This document shows, in pieces, positions 35,917-47,279 of a stretch of DNA of 64,000 nucleotides. Position 1 is the first letter of the stretch. The number at the start of each line of letters is the position of its first letter. The notes under the pieces are model-generated. The model saw only the letters and a list, made by a program, of their open reading frames with translations. It searched no databases and was not told where the DNA came from. The stretch is taken from contig CM025850.1 in the NCBI GenBank assembly GCA_003952965.2, positions 5,031,143 to 5,095,142 of the forward strand. The letters run 5' to 3'. The DNA is from Morella rubra (lineage: Eukaryota; Streptophyta; Magnoliopsida; Fagales; Myricaceae). Position numbers and translations under genes: made by a program.

Positions 35917-36914
35917 GATTCATACGTACGAGATCGCACCAAAAAAAACAGAAGTTAAAATGGACAAGATCTTCGTGCCTGGAACGCCCTCGAGAGTCGG
36001 GCAGGACTTAAACTCTGGTGAGGTGACATTCGGTACAGTTCTGATCCTAATCACGCAGGTGGAGGTGATAGTTATGAATACGACGTTATTCCGAACGCGA
36101 TAAGACTTCTTATCTGTTCTATTTATCTAAACTTTCTGCAGAACCAAGCAGACATTGACACATAGCGCCGGAGTATCGGATGCTTTTGCCGCACCTCCCC
36201 CGCCCCCAATCACATTAATTGATGATGCGTCGTCGGACAGGATGCGCCTTCATTGCGAGCTCCACGTGAAAGTCGGTCACTACTGTTTTTCTATGCATGT
36301 CGGTCACTACAGACAAACACAGAATTGCCCCCCTTTCATTTTCTTGGGTTAACTCATTTCCCATTGAAACTCTTTACCATCCGATTTTCACTGTACATGG
36401 CTAGGAATTATGATTTTTCTTGACTCAAATGAATTTTGTAAAGACCCACTGGTTTTTTAGTTAAAATTCTCCTACCTTTGAACTTCTGGTAAATTAGGAT
36501 TCAAATTTCGACCCAAAAAAATCCTAAATATACTGAATTTTAATTAGCATAAAGAGACACAACTGTTTCATTCCTGTTTGCTAATTCATAAATTAAGATT
36601 CTCGACTAACAAATTCAAACTTCAAACTACAACAGAAGGAAATCTACCTAAAAAGGATAGAGAGCAGCTGTGTTATTACTGCTTTGCGAGGTGCTATGTC
36701 AAGTGTCATGTCACGTGCACATTCCTGTCTCGAAGAACAGAAGGGCCCCTTCGCCAAAGAATGTGGCGGAAAAGGGTATTTTGGTGATTGTCTACACGCT
36801 GCCCATGATATCTAGGAGTTTCTTCCACTTTACTCTTCTTGAGTGGTTAGTGGTTACGGCACTGTTCTTCATTGCAGTACTGCTGCTCATTCCGTCGCTC
36901 ACTCGCCCAATTTA
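35917..36914. other. Spacer upstream of the glucanase, part 2
   Basis: No gene is recognised. Short open frames at 36155-36352 and 36578-36915 have no family motif. Confidence 0.4.
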
Positions 36915-37106
36915 GAGCGTTTGTTTGTTAAAATTTTGGAGAATATTTTTAAAATTTTTATTTTATTGAAATTTATTAGATGTAAAATTTTTGGAGTTTA
37001 TTAAAATTTAAGTTTGTAAAGTATGTATGTGTAAAAATTAAAAATTTATGTGTTTATTTTGTTGAAAATTTTTATACTCTAAAATATTGGAGAAACAAAC
37101 GACACC
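36915..37106. mobile_element. AT-rich MITE, GTTTGTTT family, copy 3
   Basis: It starts GAGCGTTTGTTTGTT and ends GAGAAACAAACGACACC, in the promoter region about 150 bp before the glucanase start codon. It has the same internal order of phrases as the other copies. Confidence 0.6.
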
Positions 37107-37255
37107 TTGAAAGGCCAAAAGGAGGGGGTGCATTTTTACCTTATTTGGCCCCGAGGGAATAAAACACTCCGAGGCACAACTTCATATAGAAGTTGATGTG
37201 CGAATGAGTGAATGATTTTGGAACCCCACGGGATCTCCATTTGCGCACAACAAAC

Positions 37256-39485
37256 ATGTTAGAGCCCAGACTTGGATTCACAGCAGCAGCTCTCGTTTCT
37301 CTTTTCCTCCTTGTGGGCTCATCTTTGAAGGCAGAATCAGCCATAGGGGTGAACTGGGGCACTTTGTCATTCCACAAGCTGAATCCCTCCACTGTGGTGG
37401 ATCTCCTGAAGGCTAACAAGATACAGAAAGTGAAGCTGTTTGAGGCAGACCCAGATGTTCTGAAGGCTCTCATGGGCAGTGGGATTCAGGTCGTGGTTGG
37501 AATCCCCAATGAGATGCTGGCTGCTTTGAGCTCATCCACTGTAGCCTCTGATTCGTGGGTTCGCCAGAATGTATCCAAATATTTGGGTAAAGGAGGTGCT
37601 GATATCAGGTACCGTCTATTCTTATGCTTCTTTCTTGCTAAATTATTATCTTCACTTGTTTTTCTACTTTTGCGGTTCTGTCATCGGGGTTGCTTGTGGT
37701 TGTTTAGAAAAGGTAGAAAATCAAAGAGAAGAAAAGATTAAAATTTTGGATCTTAGTCGTTTGCAGTTTCGGTTACCAGAAGTTGGATGATCAATACAAT
37801 ACTGGGATAATTTTCAGTTTGAATCTTATTCGGTTTTTTCCGAGCAACCACATAAAGACTATTAGCCTTTTCACAGTTTACGTAGATGTTTATTAAATTA
37901 TCAAGTCTGCTCATAGTCATCAATTACATTAGGATCATTTGTCGCCCAGGGTTATACTGATATGTCTTGGGGAGCGATCTACTCAGCCCGTGTAGCCTGG
38001 CTTATTATGAGCAATGCATAATGAGGGATTATTATTACTTTTAAATAGTATCCAAACCGAAAAAATAAGATGGTATATTTGGGATGCAGAGTTCTGTTTA
38101 CTCGGCTAGCTATTGTGGAATTAGTCAGAATACTTGGTAAATTAGTATAGTAATTTGGTTCTTGCAGCAGCTTCTGGAATTCAGTGGTCAATAAAGTTGT
38201 CGCAAATAAGTTTAGACCATAACTTATTAATAAATAAAATGTATACTTAAGATTTTATGAATGATTGGGGGATTTTGGCACAAAGCAGCTTGTAATAACC
38301 AGTAAGTGGCTCTATCAGCTCCCTTCGGCTGTCATGACAGCTATTCAATTCTTTACTTGTCATGACAGGTATGTTGCAGTCGGAAATGAGCCATTCCTTT
38401 CTAGTTATTCAGGTCAATATGAGCCCTATGTCATACCTGCCCTGCTGAACCTACAACAGTCCTTGGCCAAAGCTAATCTTGCAGGCTATGTGAAGTTGGT
38501 GGTCCCATGCAATGCCGATGCCTACGAGTCCTCCCTTCCTTCTCAAGGGGCATTCCGACCTGAAGTGACCGAAGTTATAACTCAACTTGTTTCATTCCTC
38601 AACTCAAATGGTTCCCCATTTGTTGTCAATATCTATCCATTTCTAAGCCTTTATGGTAACTCAGACTTTCCACAAGACTATGCATTCTTTGAGGGGACTA
38701 CTCATGCTGTTACAGATGGGGCCAATGTTTACTACAATGCATTTGATGGGAATTTTGACACTTTAGTTGCAGCACTGAGCAAACTTGGATATGGCCAGAT
38801 GCCCATAGTTGTGGGGGAGGTGGGTTGGCCTACAGATGGAGCCATTGGTGCAAATCTCACTGCCGCAAGATTTTTCAATCAAGGGCTCATAAACCATGTC
38901 CTGAGTAACAAAGGAACCCCGCTTAGGCCAGGCGTCCCTCCCATGGATATTTACCTTTTCAGTCTACTAGACGAAGGGGCAAAGAGCATACTTCCAGGAA
39001 CCTTTGAGAGACACTGGGGCATCTTTTCCTTTGATGGCCAAGCTAAATATGCACTAAACCTTGGTTTGGGCAACAGGTTATTAAAGAATGCAAGGAATGT
39101 CCGGTATCTCCCATCTAGGTGGTGTGTAGCAAACCCATCTACAGATTTGTCTGCTGTGACAGACCACATGAAACTTGCCTGTAGTTTTGCAGATTGCACT
39201 ACACTTAACTATGGGGGATCATGTAATGGCATCGGAGCAAAGGGAAATATCTCGTACGCATTCAACAGTTACTATCAGCTGCAAATGCAGAATGCTAAGA
39301 GCTGTGATTTTGATGGGCTTGGAATGGTCACTTTCCTAGACCCATCTGTTGGTGACTGTAGGTTTCTTGTTGGCGTCACTGGTGTTACTTCATCAGGTTT
39401 TCGACCAGTTTTTACCTGGGCCGTTAGTTGGGCTGCGACTCTGTGGGGTTTTTGGGTCTTTTTATGTGAAAAGAGGTTTCTTTAG
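37256..39485 (+). CDS. GH17 glucan endo-1,3-beta-glucosidase with X8 domain and GPI signal
   Basis: It hydrolyses beta-1,3-glucan (callose) at the cell surface or plasmodesmata. Two exons (37256-37608, 38369-39485; phase 2) give 489 residues. A signal peptide spans about 1-28. The mature N-terminus IGVNWGTLS is typical of GH17. The acid/base Glu is E125 in VAVGNEPF and the nucleophile E268 in GEVGWPT. An X8 (CBM43) callose-binding module starts at RWCVANP with its cysteine pattern (LACSFADCTTL, GGSCNG, SCDFDG, GDCRF). A hydrophobic C-terminal tail (WAVSWAATLWGFWVFL) suggests GPI anchoring. Arabidopsis At5g58090/At4g31140 have the same layout. An in-frame ATG 48 nt upstream would spoil the signal peptide, so the ATG at 37256 is chosen. 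Confidence 0.94.
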
Positions 39486-40064
39486 TGGGTTTTTCACAGT
39501 CCCCCTCTGTTGAAACTAATGCTAAAACATAGGTGATATAGAGAATATTATAGTGGTTTAGAAAATGAAAATTATTCCAGGTATGTGATTGACTGATTGA
39601 GTCATGTAAGAAACTGAGTAAACGTTGATGAGATAAATTATTGAAATATACTTTGTATTCGCACTTGGTACCCTTTTTTTTTTCTTTTTTTTTCCGATGG
39701 ATATTACTGTCTAGGAGTGCCATGGTACCGACTGCATTCTCCATGCTTGCTAATCGGGATATGACCATGAAATGGAATTTTGAAATGATGGACCATGGTT
39801 CTGCGGTGCATCTGAAGTACTTCAATTAACCTATATAAATCACCTTACTCAGTTACACGGGAAATCCCTTTGAGGCGAAACTTTATTGTTGAATGGAAAA
39901 TTCAAATCTCTTAACCACTCACAGAGAACAACCTTATCATAAGGAAATCAGAAATGTTAGAACATTATGCTGCTTGCAGAATGATGTTTCAACGTACAAT
40001 TATTCTTTATTACTTGTGATTTGACAAGTATCAGGCCACATATATGTGACAAAGCATAAGACTT
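39486..40064. other. Spacer between convergent genes
   Basis: This is 3' flanking sequence of the glucanase and of the small minus-strand gene. It contains a T-rich run near 39671-39695 and no gene. Confidence 0.5.
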
Positions 40065-40379
40065 CTAAGATGCATCAAGTGCAAGTACATCCCTCGCCAC
40101 AACATGCTGCTCCGCAGCGGATTGTTGGCTTCCAAATGAACCAGCAGCAGCGACAACCTTCAAAAAATCAGAGGGGGCTGTAATACAAGTGGTTAGAACT
40201 GACAGAAAAAATGACGATCTAGGAGAGTGAATACCAGCTTGGGGACGAATGATATGCTCAAATTTATGCAAAGGAGCAGCTGCAGTTGGGTTTGCTGACA
40301 GGATAGCGCATGCCATTACCAGGAGCCACGCAAGAGCAATCACCAATTTTTTCTTTTTCACCATCTTCTGCACTTTCAA
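40065..40379 (-). CDS. Possible small secreted protein of unknown family
   Basis: This frame has 104 codons, with two possible starts: Met1, or Met6 (MVKKKKL, 40364). After a Lys-rich start comes a hydrophobic stretch (LVIALAWLLVMACAILSA) and an Ala-rich cleavage-like site (NPTAAA), a good signal peptide. The tail is Ala/Ser-rich and ends ARDVLALDAS. A TATA box lies about 50 bp upstream of the first ATG, which supports a real gene. An intron-like segment (40178-40234, GTATTC to TTACAG, 57 nt) can be removed without changing frame, giving an 85-residue form that joins RPQA to APSDF. This is shorter than most plant introns, so both forms are possible. I do not recognise the family. Confidence 0.45.
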   Translation of the reverse strand: MKVQKMVKKKKLVIALAWLLVMACAILSANPTAAAPLHKFEHIIRPQAGIHSPRSSFFLSVLTTCITAPSDFLKVVAAAGSFGSQQSAAEQHVVARDVLALDAS

Positions 40380-40427
40380 ACAGACTGAACAACTATAGTG
40401 TGGTATCGCCCTCCGCCTGTGCCAGCT

Positions 40428-40435
40428 TATTTATA
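40428..40435 (-). promoter_or_regulatory. TATA box of the small secreted-protein gene
   Basis: It reads TATAAATA on the minus strand, 49 bp before the first ATG at 40379. This spacing leaves a very short leader if the first ATG is used, and a slightly longer one with the ATG at 40364. Confidence 0.55.
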
Positions 40436-41049
40436 CTTGTCTTTCAATTATTTAAGGCCAAGTGGGTGGCATAAACAAGGTCTCTCCGTCTGCTAATCGC
40501 GGGAGTCGGGATGCTTATCCATTATCGCATGTGAGCCTATTGTCCTTTCTCCGTACAAGAATCGTCGGCTTCTATGCCTTTTGCTTCAACGCGTCTGCCA
40601 TTTTTGACTTGGTTTTGTCATTTTGACTTATTTTTTCATTTCAGATTGTAAGAATTAAAGCCTTAGCCTCACTCCAAACCACTTAGAAGTCATGGCAGCA
40701 TCATTTTAAACTTTTAAGATATGGAAGGTGATTCAGAGGAAAGAGAGCAGAAAGATAAGATGCTCAATAAACTTTGCACCTTTTGGACAATTCGAAGACA
40801 CAAGAAGTTTTTCTGGCCGGTCGTCTGTGTCGTGCTTCCGCAAAAGCCAAACATTTCTGTCGTGATTCCACTAGTTGGGCTATCTGCGTTGAATGCATAG
40901 ACTACTATACCTTTAGTTCATTTTGTCAGAATCGAAGATGAAAAATAAGAGAAGGATGAATCTGAGAGAGAATGGCTGTGGAAGTTGCTGTGTATTCACA
41001 CTAACCGAAAGAATGAGAGAGACGAGTACAATATATAACAGAAGAGAAC
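40436..41049. other. Spacer upstream of the small gene
   Basis: No gene or element is recognised. Composition is ordinary for the window. Confidence 0.45.
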
Positions 41050-41065
41050 TGATCTGCTAACTGCC

Positions 41066-42028
41066 TTTTTTTTTTTGGGCGAAACGACTAATGTTATATA
41101 TTGAAAGCAAAAAAATTTACAACTTAGAAAAAGGGTAAAAAGGACCCAAAGGGTCAACGGTGAGTTTGGGGGCCAACAATGAAGTGGTTATAATAGAGAA
41201 CACAAGGTCCTCAGGTATGGCGGGCACAAAGCCCGAAGTGAGAGGACCCGAGGGTCCCTGGAAACATGAGAAGCCTGAAGGCTCCGTGAAAGAAAAAAAC
41301 CACTGCACAAGGCAGTGGCAACTGCCGCGGAAGGACCGATGACATCGGTCTTGCTCCCACAGAGCCCTAATCGTGCAAGACCAGTTGTAATGACAGACAA
41401 TAGAGAAACACACAAAGAAAACTAAGCACGCCTTAAACAAAGAGGCAAGCCCAAACGGGCAAAAGCAGAACATAGGCAACGCTGGCCAGAACATGGCCGA
41501 AGTCGGTGGAGGAGGCGTGTGGCAGCGAGAAGACGAGATCCACGGCCTAGAGGATAGGGAAGGAGCCATAGAGGCCAGATCTGGAAAGAGGAGCAGGGGT
41601 GGAGCGACAGAAGGGGCCCCACGTGCGGCCACAAGCGGCAGCATGTCAGATCCAGGCGCGGTGCGTGGGGCGCGTGGAATCACACGCGCCATTGATACAG
41701 AGCCGGAGAAGCGGCACTGCGTAGAACTCAGAGTGCTGCGTTCAACCAGCAGGCGCGTGTCCGGTGAAAGTGGGTGGAAACCACCGTGCATCGCTTGGAA
41801 GTCACCTGCAAAGAAAAGGAAAAAAACCAACAATCCAACCAACAGCACCGGCCAAGCAAACCAGAGAGGAGGAGAGGGGAGAGGGAAGAGGGAGGAGGGA
41901 AAAACGAAAAAGGAGGAGGGGGGATGAGGGAGCTGGAGCTCCCCCCCGCCCCCTCTGCCGTAGGGATTATGTGGGTTTTGGGAAAGCAGAGAGCGTTTTA
42001 TGAGTGGTCACGTTCGGTGGAAAGAGTT
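41066..42028 (-). mobile_element. Young poly(A) retroposon of unknown non-LTR family
   Basis: A 963-bp unit is bounded by a perfect 16-bp direct repeat (TGATCTGCTAACTGCC at 41050-41065 and 42029-42044) and ends in a 12-base A run on the minus strand. This is the signature of target-primed reverse transcription. The 5' half on the minus strand is very GC- and pyrimidine-rich. A frame of 243 codons (41117-41848) is rich in Pro, Ser and Leu and shows no reverse transcriptase, endonuclease or zinc-knuckle motif. A diverged relative lies at about 675-1270. I infer a non-autonomous, LINE-mobilised family, or a 5'-truncated LINE whose remaining part is non-catalytic. Confidence 0.75.
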
Positions 42029-42139
42029 TGATCTGCTAACTGCCTAACAAACTAAAGAAGGCGCTAGAATGTAAAGCAATATACACTAGGAAAATAAGCA
42101 AAAGAAATATTAGCTAAGGCCTGAAGAATAAATGAAAAT

Positions 42140-43855
42140 TGTAACGCCCCGACCCAAAAGTCTAAATGAACAGAGTTTCGCTTGAAAAATGGGATTTTCC
42201 ACTCTGCGTACAAGCAGTTTTTTCCTAACTAAGAAAAACCCAAAAGAATCTTTATTCCATCTTCAATAATCAAAGATCACACTTTGAACCCAAAAGAAAA
42301 ATAAAGAAATATGAATCCCAATAGTTTAATCAGAGCACTACTCTTTACAAAAGTTTCAATAAACAGTTTTCCAAATAAGCAATAAAACTACTAAAGTCTT
42401 CGAAATAAAGCAATTATTACTAAAGTTCTCCAGAGGAATTTTTATTCAATAATCCTGCATCTTGCAACTAATCTTAGAAACTACAACTCGTAATCTTCTA
42501 TTACTCGCTGCCACCAACCTCTAAATCTGAAATATAGGAAATAAGTTGTGAGTTATAACTAGCTCAGTAAGTAACAAGTTAATGGGGTAGGAAAAAGACA
42601 ATTTAATAACAACAAATTGAATCAGAAAATAGGCCACAAAGACCTCCAAATACTACGAGGGGTATCAAATTGGCCACAAAGACCACAAGATATATTGATC
42701 ACACAGACCACACAGATATATTGGCCACACAGACCACATAGACACATCACCAGCACATGGATAAATTTTTCAAGTATGCTTACAAAATAAATATATTTCA
42801 ACAACCTAACATTTCAAATTAGATATTTCAAACAAATTCATGAAATCTAAACCATTTCATCTTTATAAAAAAAAATTTGTACATTTTTCTCATATAATGA
42901 ATCAAAACCATATAAAAATAGTGCACGTTTTAAAAATCTAATTCACCAATGTCAAGGGATTTAATCTTGCACAAAGGCATATTTTCAAATCAATTTCATC
43001 TCACAAAATAATTAAACATTTCGTGCACTTAGATTCCACAAAAGTTTAGAGAAATGAAATCTCATTGAAAAGCCATTTACCTCAACGCTTAATCGAAGCT
43101 TAAGATTTCATAAAGAATTGTTCAAGAGTCAACCAGCACCTAAAATCCATTCAAAATATCACTCATCTCTTCATCTTAATCCTAACACATCTCCATGTAA
43201 ATCTAATAATAAAGTTCCAGCAACAAACACACTTGAACTCCACTAACTCTATAAGAATACGCTATTCCACAATCACTAAATCTCCTCGAAATCACTTTTT
43301 ATTACCCTACAGCAACCCAAAAACTAATATGAAAAATCTAGAAATCAGATCTAAAACTCCATCAAAGATAGAACTTGAAGAAAACTCACCCAATGTGTCG
43401 ACGAAATCGTAGAAGAATCGCCTAAATTTGAAAAATGGCTCTCCAACGTCGTCTATAAAACGACATAATACAAATCAATCCAAAGAAATACAACCCTAAA
43501 CCAAGATTAAATCAAACCTACCTCCAAAAATCACCCAATTCTGCAAATCGTATCCCTAAAGGTGAAGAAGAGAGATTCGTAGGAGAGAGAGAGAGAGAGA
43601 GAGATTCAACTGAGAGAAAACTCAACGTTGGGCGGCGATTTTCGAAGATAACAAAGTCCTATACTTAAAAATCTCCAAATAGGTTTGAAAATGGTGAAAA
43701 TGCAAGAGAAATTCGTTCAAAATTTGAAGATAAATCAAAATTTGAAGAAAATGGGAGTTCGGCAACTTCAGTGTTTTGAAACTGAACGTTTCCGTTCAGT
43801 TTTCGAAAGTGCTACGGAAGGGATAAGTGACTTATCCCTAACGCACGGTTTCAAA
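42140..43855. repeat. Dispersed-repeat candidate starting TGTAACGCCCCGACCC
   Basis: The start TGTAACGCCCCGACCC is a phrase found at the ends of many plant retroelement-derived repeats. An array of GGCCACA-AGACCACA units follows at 42630-42745, then AT-rich unclassified sequence, and a (GA)n run at 43582-43604. I found no coding capacity. The right limit is taken at the T run that begins the next element, and is uncertain. Confidence 0.35.
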
Positions 43856-46195
43856 TTTTTTTTTTTTTTGCTGGCTCTGCCTGTGTTAACTTTGCATGGG
43901 TTGGCTCTACAGGCTCATGCTTAGACAAATGCTGGGATGTTTCTGCTACAGCTACATGCATAGGCTCATGCTTTAATACCCCTTGCAAGTTGGAGAGTAG
44001 ATATTCTACGCCCAGCTTGAAAAGATAAGACATAAGAATACCGGAGGGTAAAGCCTTAGTAAAAATGTCAGCCAACTGAGTTAATGTGCCAACATGTAAA
44101 GTGCGAAGAAGGCCAGCTTGAATCTGATCACGGACAAGGTGACAATCAAGCTCAATGTGCTACGTCAGTTCGTGAAACACGGGATTGGCGGCGATATGGA
44201 GAGCAGCTTGGTTGTCACAATGAAGAACAACTGCATGAGAGTGAGAAACCTGGAGATCAAGCAGGAGAAACCAAAGCCATGTGAACTGGCAACTTATGCT
44301 GGCCATGGCTCTGTACTCTCCTTCAACAGAGGAATGTGAGACAATACTTTGCTTCTTGGAAGGCCAGGAGACAAGCGAACAACCAAGGAGCACGCAATAG
44401 CCCGTAATTGACAGATAGGAATTAAGGCAGGAAGCCCAATCGGAATCACAGTAAGCCTAAAGCGTGAGAGAAGAGGAGGATGGGAAGAGAAAACCTTGAC
44501 CTGGGTGCGCTTGATGTATCGAAGGATTTTGTGAGTAGCCTGAAAATGAAGATCAATAGGTTGCTGCATAAACTGGCTTAAGTTCTAGACTGCATAACTA
44601 ATGTTAGGCTTGGTGATAGTCAGATAAAGGAGACGCCCTATAAACCTACGAAAAGGAGAAGCATCAGATAAAGGAGCCCTACTACACTTGCTGAGAGGGA
44701 GGTGCTATTCCATAGGCAAGGAAAGAGGCTTAGAATCGAGCAAACTAGAATTTGCTAAAATATCCAGCATATATTTGCGTTGGCAAATATACAAACCTCA
44801 CTTGGACCGGGCAACTTCAATGCCTAAAAAAATACTGGAGGACACCAAGAGACTTTATTTTAAAGTGACTATTCAAGAAAGCCTAAAGAGCCTCAATGGG
44901 AGCTGAATGTGAACCTGCGATGATGATATCATCGACATAAACGAGCAATGCCATGAAAGAATTGCTGCGGTTGTAGACAAAAAGGCTATAATCAACCTTG
45001 GACTGAGTGAAGTCGTAGGAAAGAAGAGCTGAGGACAATTTAGAGTACCACTGACGAGATGCCTATTTCAGGCCATAAAGGCTCTTGTGAAGTCGGCAAG
45101 CCTGGTTTGGAGCAGCAGAGGGGTAATTAGGAGGGAGGTGTATATAAACTTCCTCATCTAAGGACTAGTGGAGAAAAGCATTGTGAACATCAAATTGTCC
45201 GAGGAGCCATTCTTTGACAAAAGCCACCGCAAGGAGACATCAAACAGTGGAGAGTTTAGCAACTGGTGATAATGTTTCATGATAATTGATGCCTTCTTGC
45301 TGAGTGTAACCTTTTGCAACTAAATGAGCTTTGTAATGCTCAATATTGCCATCAGAATTAAACTTGATCTTAAAGACCCATTTGCAGCAAATAGGAGTTT
45401 TACCAAGAGGGAGAGTAGTCAAACTCCAAGTTCCATTAAGGCCAAGGGCATGAAGTTCAAATTTCATGGCAGTACGCCAATTAGAATCCTTAACAGCCTA
45501 ATGATAGAAAGTAGGCTCAAAATGAGAGGAAACAGAAGTAGTGAAGTTCGTAAAGAAGAAGAAAGTTTATGGTAAGAAAGAGTAGAAAGAGGAAAAGAAC
45601 TACCTAAAGATGTGTTGGTTGCAGCAAGGTAAGTTGGAGTAGGGGAGTCACACATGGCCTGTTGACAATAGAAATCTTTGAGAAACTGAGGTGCATATCT
45701 GATCCTGGAAGAGCGACGAGAAGGAGGAGGAGGAGCTGGTAGAGATTGTAGCAAAGGTGAGGTAAAAGAACAGAAGGTGTAGAAGATATGGGAGATGTTG
45801 GAGAAAGTGGGTGAGTGGGAAATATGGGCACTGGTGAAGAAGTAGAAGTTGTGGGTATGTGAGGTGGTGGATAGGAAATAGAATCGGGAAGTAGTTTGGT
45901 GAAAACAAAAGGTAAGGGGTTAGGCATAAGTGAAGTTGTTTTGGAGTGTAGTGGGAAAATAGTTTCACGGAAAATGACATTACATGAAACAAAAGTGGTA
46001 TATGTGTTTAAGTCAAGGAATTTGTAGCCTTTGGTGCCAAAAGGATATCCTATAAAAAAAGATGGATTGCTACGAGGGTCAAATTTCTTACTACCTTGAG
46101 CTAAGGTAGTGGCAAAAGCGAGACATCCAAAAACTCCAAGGTGTTGATGACTAATTATTTGACAGTCATGTTGGGAGGTTTTAGGCTTTCTCAAC
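43856..46195 (-). mobile_element. Ty1/copia retrotransposon fossil, internal part only
   Basis: Minus-strand pieces in the expected order show the end of integrase (near 45900-46190), reverse transcriptase (about 45240-45470) and RNase H (about 44160-44390), followed by the usual polyprotein end (near 44000-44070). The element is broken, with roughly half a dozen or more breaks, and gag, protease and most of the integrase are absent. No flanking LTR pair is seen. On its downstream side it ends in an A run (T14 on the plus strand at 43856-43869), which would suit retroposition of a transcript. The level of decay suggests a moderately old copy. Confidence 0.85.
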
Positions 46196-46600
46196 TCTAA
46201 AAGCTAGATCAAGAGGTGATAATTTCCTTCATACTTATAAAGTAACCACCAGCCATTTCCACAAGTGATGTGAGACTAACTCCAACACATTGAGCCCGGG
46301 GTCATAAAGACCCAATGAAAAAACACTAATTATAAAGTTTAGTTCAATCTAGTAAGGTCATCAATGTGGGACTTAGCCATCTTTCATTCTTTATTTTTTC
46401 TCACTTCAAGTGGGATTCGGGATATTACAATTTTTCTCCCGTGAACTATTGGGATTGTTGGTAAATTTAGGCTTTGGTACCAATGATGGGTGGTCTTGGG
46501 CCTTGTCAACTCCATAAACTAGCTCAAGAGGTGAAACTTTTCTTTACACTTATAAACTAACTACCTGCCCTTTCCACATTGGTCCCAATAAGTCAATGGA
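46195..46600. repeat. Pair of related dispersed-repeat units
   Basis: Two similar units about 300 bp apart (46190-46290 and 46497-46590) share CAACTC-A-AA-CTAG, TCAAGAGGTGA, ACTTATAAA-TAAC and CATTTCCACA-like phrases. Between them is AATGTGGGACTTAG and ATTACAATTTTTCTCCCG, a combination common in plant dispersed repeats. Family not determined. Confidence 0.55.
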
Positions 46601-47279
46601 TTGGAAAGGCAGAAGATAATATAAATTCGCAATTCGATTAGAGAATCAATGTGTGAATCTGAAATGCTATCTGGCATTCCAAATTGGATCCGGTTTTTGC
46701 AAGTAAAGCCGCTAGATATTGAAGATTACAAGAGCTGTCAAGGGGGTCAACAATGGTGAGAATAATCCCGCTTCCATCTTTATGATATTTGTGCACTACT
46801 GGACGTTTTTTCTAGGCTCTAAGGTGATTACAAAGTTTGTTCCTTGTCCGATATTGGAGAATTTTGTGTAAAGGGGACACCTCACTCTTATGAACTCTTG
46901 TTTATCTGCAATATATATACTCCCTTGCCAAAAATCAAAAGTTTGTTATTAGGACGACATTTTTCGCGTTCTCGGACTGCGGTAAAAGGAAAGTAGGTTC
47001 CAATGATGCAACACAGTTTTACCCAATTGAAACTTCCGACGCAACAACTGTTTCGGATTTGAAAATGAAAAAGGAGGTTGATTATCAATTTTTCCCGAGC
47101 TTTATCTGCCTTAAAAGGAAGTTTTATCGATTGGATTACTCCATTTTATTTCTTGAACTGCATTACTACAATCTTGGTTCATATATTCAGGACTTGATCA
47201 GCCCACTAGCATGCATGCAGCCTCATTAGCAAAAAAGGTGTACACACAGCAGAATATGATAAGTTCAAGAAGTTGGTAT
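46601..47279. other. Spacer without recognised content
   Basis: I see no gene. Fragments may derive from older mobile DNA, but no ends are visible. Confidence 0.35.

Noticed and set aside
41117-41848. A 243-codon open frame on the minus strand.
   Set aside because: It lies wholly within the poly(A) retroposon, has biased composition and no known domain, so it is not listed as a host gene.
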